36,459 nucleotides of DNA from assembly GCA_930982035.1 (NCBI GenBank), contig CAKNJL010000012.1:1-36459 (forward strand). Direction: 5' to 3'. The notes beneath the pieces were generated by a model, which saw nothing but the letters and a program-made list of their open reading frames with translations, had not been told where the DNA came from and made no database searches. Both the position numbers and the translations under genes were made by a program. Shown here one piece after another: positions 33,258 to 36,459 of this stretch; within the stretch, counting starts at the first letter, position 1; each line of letters starts with the position of its first letter. The stretch comes from an uncultured Clostridium sp. Lineage in GTDB: Bacteria > Bacillota > Clostridia > TANB77 > CAG-508.

Positions 33258-33392
33258 AAAACCTCCTAAATATTATACAAATTTAAATTTTAACTACTAT
33301 GGAAATAAAGCGAATTCAATACGAATATAATTATACCACAAAAAATCAAAAAAATAAACAAATTTTCCAAAAAAAGAACATAATCTTAAAGA

Positions 33393-33668
33393 CTACATTC
33401 CTTGATCTACATATACTCTTTCATTTGGTTTATACATATCTAATTTTTCTCTAGCCATTTCTTCGATGAATTCTAAAGAATTAACATCTTCTTTTTTTTG
33501 ATTTAATTCTTCATTATTAGCTTTTTCAGTTGCAATTTGTTCAGTTAATTCTTCTGAATTTTTGCTATACTCATTTAATGTTTTTTGTTGATTTACAAAT
33601 ACAAAAATAACATAAATAGCTACAATTATAATCAATATATTTCTTAAAATTTTCTTGTTTTTCTTCAT
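33393..33668 (-). CDS. divIC: DivIC/FtsB-family septum protein
   Basis: 91 residues with a short cytoplasmic start (MKKNKKILR), one membrane helix (about 10-27, NILIIIVAIYVIFVFV), and an extracellular coiled coil (NEYSKNSEELTEQIATEKAN) ending in EEMAREKLDMYKPNERVYVD, which is the typical DivIC/FtsB C-terminal motif (A-R-E-x-L-x-M-x-x-P-x-E). It is a component of the divisome FtsB/L/Q complex. Its place after yabQ matches the conserved Clostridia order yabP-yabQ-divIC. The start follows GGAG. Confidence 0.92.
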   Translation of the reverse strand: MKKNKKILRNILIIIVAIYVIFVFVNQQKTLNEYSKNSEELTEQIATEKANNEELNQKKEDVNSLEFIEEMAREKLDMYKPNERVYVDQGM

Positions 33669-33731
33669 ACGTAATCTCCATTTTCTAAAATCTCATATTT
33701 ATATTATTCTACATTTTTTGTATAAATCCTT

Positions 33732-34238
33732 TTAATTTTTTGGATTTTTTGCAAATTTATTAGATATTCGTATTTTTTTTATTATATCGGAAAAATTTTT
33801 GAAAAATTTTGTAAAAAACTTTCTAATATTTAATATTATAAAAGATATAGGATTAAAAAATATTTTCTTTATCAATTTTATTAATAAATTAATTGGAATT
33901 TTTATTATATTAATTATTATAGATATGATTTTTTTGACAAAATTTATAATTGTTAAACTTACTCCCATTATGAATTTACTTATTAACAACATATACAGTA
34001 TAATACCAATAATAATTGCGAGAAACATAAATAAGCGTATTTCACCATTATTGTAAGTAAATATAGAGTATAATATTATTAGTCCTGTCAAAATCCAAAA
34101 TACTATATCTTCTATGCAAGTTATTAAGTCAGAGGTTTTTATTGCTTTTCTTAATATTCTAAAAAAATCGAACAATAATCCAATAATTAATCCATTAAGT
34201 ATGAATATTAAGAACAAATATAATTGTGTATTAATCAT
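33732..34238 (-). CDS. yabQ: Sporulation protein YabQ
   Basis: 168 residues: about four N-terminal hydrophobic helices (for instance YLFLIFILNGLIIGLLFDFF and DIVFWILTGLIILYSIF), and a basic, repetitive C-terminal region of Ile/Lys-rich helices. It is the YabQ family, an integral membrane protein needed for spore-coat and cortex assembly, expressed in the mother cell. The start follows AGGGGG. It sits between yabP and divIC as in other spore formers; its presence argues for a sporulating host. Confidence 0.9.
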   Translation of the reverse strand: MINTQLYLFLIFILNGLIIGLLFDFFRILRKAIKTSDLITCIEDIVFWILTGLIILYSIFTYNNGEIRLFMFLAIIIGIILYMLLISKFIMGVSLTIINFVKKIISIIINIIKIPINLLIKLIKKIFFNPISFIILNIRKFFTKFFKNFSDIIKKIRISNKFAKNPKN

Positions 34239-34275
34239 GTTCTTCCCCCTATCTTAATTCAAATTTACTAATATA

Positions 34276-34572
34276 CTATTTAAATATTTTGCTAATTATA
34301 CTACTTTTATTTTTTTCCACTTCTTTATTGCTATATGATAAGTAAGAAATGTTACCTTCTACAATAACTTCGGAAGTATCTATACTCAACTTAGTTATTC
34401 TAAGATTTTCTCCTTTAATTGTTAGTAGGCCTAATTCTGTTTCAACAATGATAACTTGGTCGTCAAAACTTAATACATCTAAAACTCCAGATATGCTTAG
34501 TTTTCCCCTATTTTCTAATATTAAATTTTGAACTACAGCAGTATTTATAGTTTTTCTTTCATCAATAGTCAT
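34276..34572 (-). CDS. yabP: Sporulation protein YabP
   Basis: 98 residues of the YabP/YqfC family: NRGKLSISGVLDVLSFDDQVIIVETELG, LTIKGENLRITKLSIDTSEVIVEGNI is the compact beta-sandwich core and is diagnostic. It is required for spore coat formation in Bacillus. The gene is 37 bp upstream of yabQ and probably co-transcribed. The ATG at 34572 has AAAGGA at a somewhat long distance. The C-terminal charged tail (KEVEKNKSSII) is slightly extended. Confidence 0.92.
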   Translation of the reverse strand: MTIDERKTINTAVVQNLILENRGKLSISGVLDVLSFDDQVIIVETELGLLTIKGENLRITKLSIDTSEVIVEGNISYLSYSNKEVEKNKSSIISKIFK

Positions 34573-34730
34573 AGTTTTATCTCATTCCTTTCCTTGGGCA
34601 TAATTTAAGTTTGAAAAAATGTATTCAAACTTAATACCTTCAAATTTTACTCTAAATTATATATATTCAAAGGTTGTCTATTTTAGAACTAAAGAACAAA
34701 TCAGAAAGTCCTATATTTTCTATAAGAACA

Positions 34731-34885
34731 ATAGCGGGCTTTCTTAAACATTTTTTCTGTTCATAACATTTCAAAGCCCGCGTCATTGTTCGGCGCCAAA
34801 TTTTACGCTAGTAAAATTTGTGTGCAATCACTAGAGCGAAGCGACTTTTATACAATAGGAAAGTATCACTTTCCTATTGTATAAA
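34731..34885. repeat. Dispersed palindromic repeat block, copy 2
   Basis: Contains GCGGGCTTT / AAAGCCCGC (about 34734-34781), the 33-bp unit at 34795-34827 (inverted relative to 22857-22889), and ATACAATAGGAAAGT / ACTTTCCTATTGTAT (about 34852-34883). The AGGAAAGT hairpin is also shared with the copy at 22857-22980, so the whole module, not just the 33 bp, is repeated. Confidence 0.65.
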
Positions 34886-34891
34886 AAAATA

Positions 34892-34921
34892 GTACAACAT
34901 ATTTTTAATAAACAGTTGTAC
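34892..34921 (-). terminator. Terminator of the aspartate kinase gene
   Basis: GTACAAC (34892-34898) / GTTGTAC (34915-34921); on the minus strand a TATTTTTTT tract follows. Confidence 0.8.
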
Positions 34922-34936
34922 CATTTGTCATATTTA

Positions 34937-35908
34937 TTATTTATTAAATATTTCTTCATGTAATTTTTCTAACATTTTGTCACTAACAGTATTTTTAAAA
35001 GTAATAGATATTTTACTTTCGGAAACATTTAATTCTAACATTTCTAACTTATTTTGTTTCGTAAAGTTTATAGCTTTTACCATAGCATCTGTATTTCTAA
35101 TAATTCCGTTGCCAATTATTGATATTCTTGATACTTCTTTTTTTATTATACTTTTGATTTCATCTTTTTCTATTTTTTCATCAGATATCACTGTACCATA
35201 GTTGTTATTAAAAGTAGACTTTGTTATAATTGGAATCTTGTATTTTTCTCCAATTTCAACGCATCTGTTATGCAAAACTTTTGCTCCTTCATTTGATAAT
35301 TGTAACATCTCATCATATGAAATTTTAGTCAATTTTTTAGTATTTTTAACTTTATTAGGATCTGACGAGTATATTCCATCTACGTCAGAAAAAATGTAAC
35401 AATTTTTTGCTTTTAGTGCTGATGCAATAGCAACTGCTGTTGTATCAGAACCACCTCTACCAAATGTTGTAATATCAAGATTTTCGTTGATTCCTTGAAA
35501 ACCTGTAATAATAACTATGTTTCCTTTTTCTAATTCTTCTCTTATCCTTTCGGTATTTATATTTTCGATAATTGCATCTTGATTCGTGTTGTTTGTATAA
35601 ATACCAGCTTGCCAACCTGTTAATGATACTGAATTAAATCCTAAACTATTTAGTAGAATGCTTAATTTTGCAGATGACATTTGTTCTCCACAACTGACTA
35701 AAGCGTCTAATTCTCTTTTATTAACATCTTCTGTTAATTCATAGGCTTCGTTAATTAACTTATCTGTTGTTTTTCCTTGTGCTGATAAGATGACAACTAC
35801 ATTTTTGTTTGTGTTTTTGAAATCAATTATTTTGTTTGCAACGATTTTTAGACTTTCATTATTAGAAACAGAACTACCTCCAAATTTTAATACTATTGTG
35901 TCTTCCAT
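34937..35908 (-). CDS. lysC: Aspartate kinase
   Basis: 323 residues. The amino-acid kinase domain is complete: VLKFGGSSVSNNES (ATP loop), LVSCGEQMSSAKLSI, SLTGWQAGI, VIITGFQGIN, TTFGRGGSDTTAVAIA, YIFSDVDGIYSSDP and NEGAKVLHNRCVEI. It makes aspartyl-phosphate, the first step to lysine, diaminopimelate, threonine and methionine. After the kinase only about 70 residues remain, enough for one ACT domain (RISIIGNGIIRNTDAMVKAI..., MLELNVSESKISITF), while most LysC proteins carry two; allosteric control may be simpler. ATG 35908 follows GAAGGTG; an in-frame GTG at 35917 overlaps that site. A good promoter lies at 35971-36000. Confidence 0.95.
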   Translation of the reverse strand: MEDTIVLKFGGSSVSNNESLKIVANKIIDFKNTNKNVVVILSAQGKTTDKLINEAYELTEDVNKRELDALVSCGEQMSSAKLSILLNSLGFNSVSLTGWQAGIYTNNTNQDAIIENINTERIREELEKGNIVIITGFQGINENLDITTFGRGGSDTTAVAIASALKAKNCYIFSDVDGIYSSDPNKVKNTKKLTKISYDEMLQLSNEGAKVLHNRCVEIGEKYKIPIITKSTFNNNYGTVISDEKIEKDEIKSIIKKEVSRISIIGNGIIRNTDAMVKAINFTKQNKLEMLELNVSESKISITFKNTVSDKMLEKLHEEIFNK

Positions 35909-35970
35909 ATTAAGCACCTTCTTTATACTTCTAATAAAGGGCTAAATTTATTTAAATTCAACTCTATATT

Positions 35971-36000
35971 ATTATATTCGATAATATTTATATATGTCAA
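35971..36000 (-). promoter_or_regulatory. Sigma-A promoter of lysC
   Basis: On the minus strand TTGACA (35995-36000) and TATAAT (35971-35976) with an 18-bp spacer. Confidence 0.7.
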
Positions 36001-36051
36001 ATTATTTAGAATTTTTCTTTAAATAGGTTTCATCTTATTTAATAGAAAAAA

Positions 36052-36072
36052 TCTCCCGACTAAGTCGGGAGA
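36052..36072 (-). terminator. Terminator of the 36081 gene
   Basis: TCTCCCGAC (36052-36060) / GTCGGGAGA (36064-36072) with a TAA loop; on the minus strand a T run follows. Confidence 0.9.
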
Positions 36073-36080
36073 AATTTTTA

Positions 36081-36305
36081 TTATGAGAATACATATGTAC
36101 TCCCATTTTTTGTTTTGAAAGTTTGATTTTTTAAATCCATACTTTCAATATAGGAGGTGCCCCAATCAGAAGAAAGGGACATTCCACGTACTCTGTGACC
36201 AGCCTGAATGGCATCCATTGCTGTTTCGGGAGAAAATAGAAAACTATTTTCTACCTCTGTTGCGGAATCGTCGATAAAAATTAAGTTTTTAAGTTCTTTT
36301 GTCAT
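36081..36305 (-). CDS. Small protein of unknown function
   Basis: 74 residues (MTKELKNLIFIDDSATEVEN, SFLFSPETAMDAIQAGHRVR, GMSLSSDWGTSYIESMDLKN and a strand-like tail). It looks like a small alpha/beta protein without membrane or catalytic motifs; no family known to me. ATG 36305 is chosen because GGAGG is right upstream (AAAAAGGAGG); an upstream in-frame ATG at 36335 lacks a site. It has a strong own promoter and terminator, so it is a single-gene unit. Confidence 0.65.
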   Translation of the reverse strand: MTKELKNLIFIDDSATEVENSFLFSPETAMDAIQAGHRVRGMSLSSDWGTSYIESMDLKNQTFKTKNGSTYVFS

Positions 36306-36358
36306 GTTATAATGACCTCCTTTTTCATCATACATAAACTATTTAGTTACATACTTAT

Positions 36359-36387
36359 ATTATAGCACTTTTTCTCCGTTTTTTCAA
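36359..36387 (-). promoter_or_regulatory. Sigma-A promoter of the 36081 gene
   Basis: On the minus strand TTGAAA (36382-36387) and TATAAT (36359-36364) with a 17-bp spacer, about 55 bp before the start codon. Confidence 0.75.
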
Positions 36388-36459
36388 TTTTACATAATTT
36401 TCACTGTATTTAATTTATGATAAAATCACCTTAAAAGTTTAGAAACGAATATTTCACCC

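Overview
This is a low-GC (strongly A+T-rich) stretch of Gram-positive chromosome using the standard bacterial code, with clear AGGAGG-type ribosome binding sites and strong rho-independent terminators. The sporulation pair yabP-yabQ next to a divIC/ftsB-like gene, a class A PBP with an Asn/Thr/Ser-rich tail, DUF1540 and a Clostridia-style Xer recombinase point to a spore-forming member of the class Clostridia, probably an uncultured gut lineage. The exact taxon cannot be fixed from the sequence alone. No tRNA, rRNA or CRISPR array was recognised.

Layout. 1-4.5 kb: end of an unknown gene, a hexapeptide acetyltransferase, an S66 LD-carboxypeptidase-like gene (frameshifted) behind a promoter and an attenuator-like leader, a GNAT acetyltransferase and tyrS. 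4.5-8 kb: a VanY-type carboxypeptidase, remnants of two ATPase genes, a coiled-coil protein and a methyltransferase. 8.05-13.96 kb: a 1-Cys-type peroxiredoxin gene split by a 5.2-kb element whose ends share the 13-bp sequence TTTACCCCCGTAT. The element carries gene fragments, an HD-domain protein, a leader-peptide/terminator region, a small gene, a large serine recombinase with two frameshifts, and an AAA/DUF4143 ATPase preceded by three sites spaced exactly 33 bp apart. 14-22.8 kb is mostly housekeeping: DUF1540, fructose-bisphosphate aldolase, smpB, two secreted/anchored low-complexity proteins, NAD(P)H-hydrate dehydratase, a Xer recombinase and PBP1A. An 85-bp perfect palindrome and a 337-bp long inverted repeat lie between these genes.

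22.8-31.6 kb is an accessory region rich in repeats. It holds a membrane protein, a ribbon-helix-helix-like protein, a second orphan 33-bp-spaced triple array, a deletion remnant of an ABC permease/histidine kinase pair, two small genes with structured leaders, a type III toxin-antitoxin locus (35-nt antitoxin repeats, terminator, ToxN/AbiQ-like toxin), and an operon for a response regulator, ABC ATPase, permease and histidine kinase, likely a peptide-antibiotic sensing/resistance unit. A very A+T-rich 1.4-kb gap follows. 31.6-36.4 kb returns to core genes on the minus strand: rho, divIC/ftsB, yabQ, yabP, an aspartate kinase and a small unknown protein.

Most unusual signals: (i) the DUF4143 ATPase with its 33-bp-phased triple site and an orphan copy of that arrangement elsewhere; (ii) an integrative element that cuts a peroxiredoxin gene right at the peroxidatic-cysteine motif; (iii) a leader RNA upstream of an 85-residue protein in which a hairpin loop is perfectly complementary to an upstream segment (pseudoknot) while the stem carries a decoy Shine-Dalgarno; (iv) the 337-bp long inverted repeat before PBP1A. 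Four single-base G/C insertions break otherwise good reading frames, so some of the pseudogenes may be sequencing artefacts.
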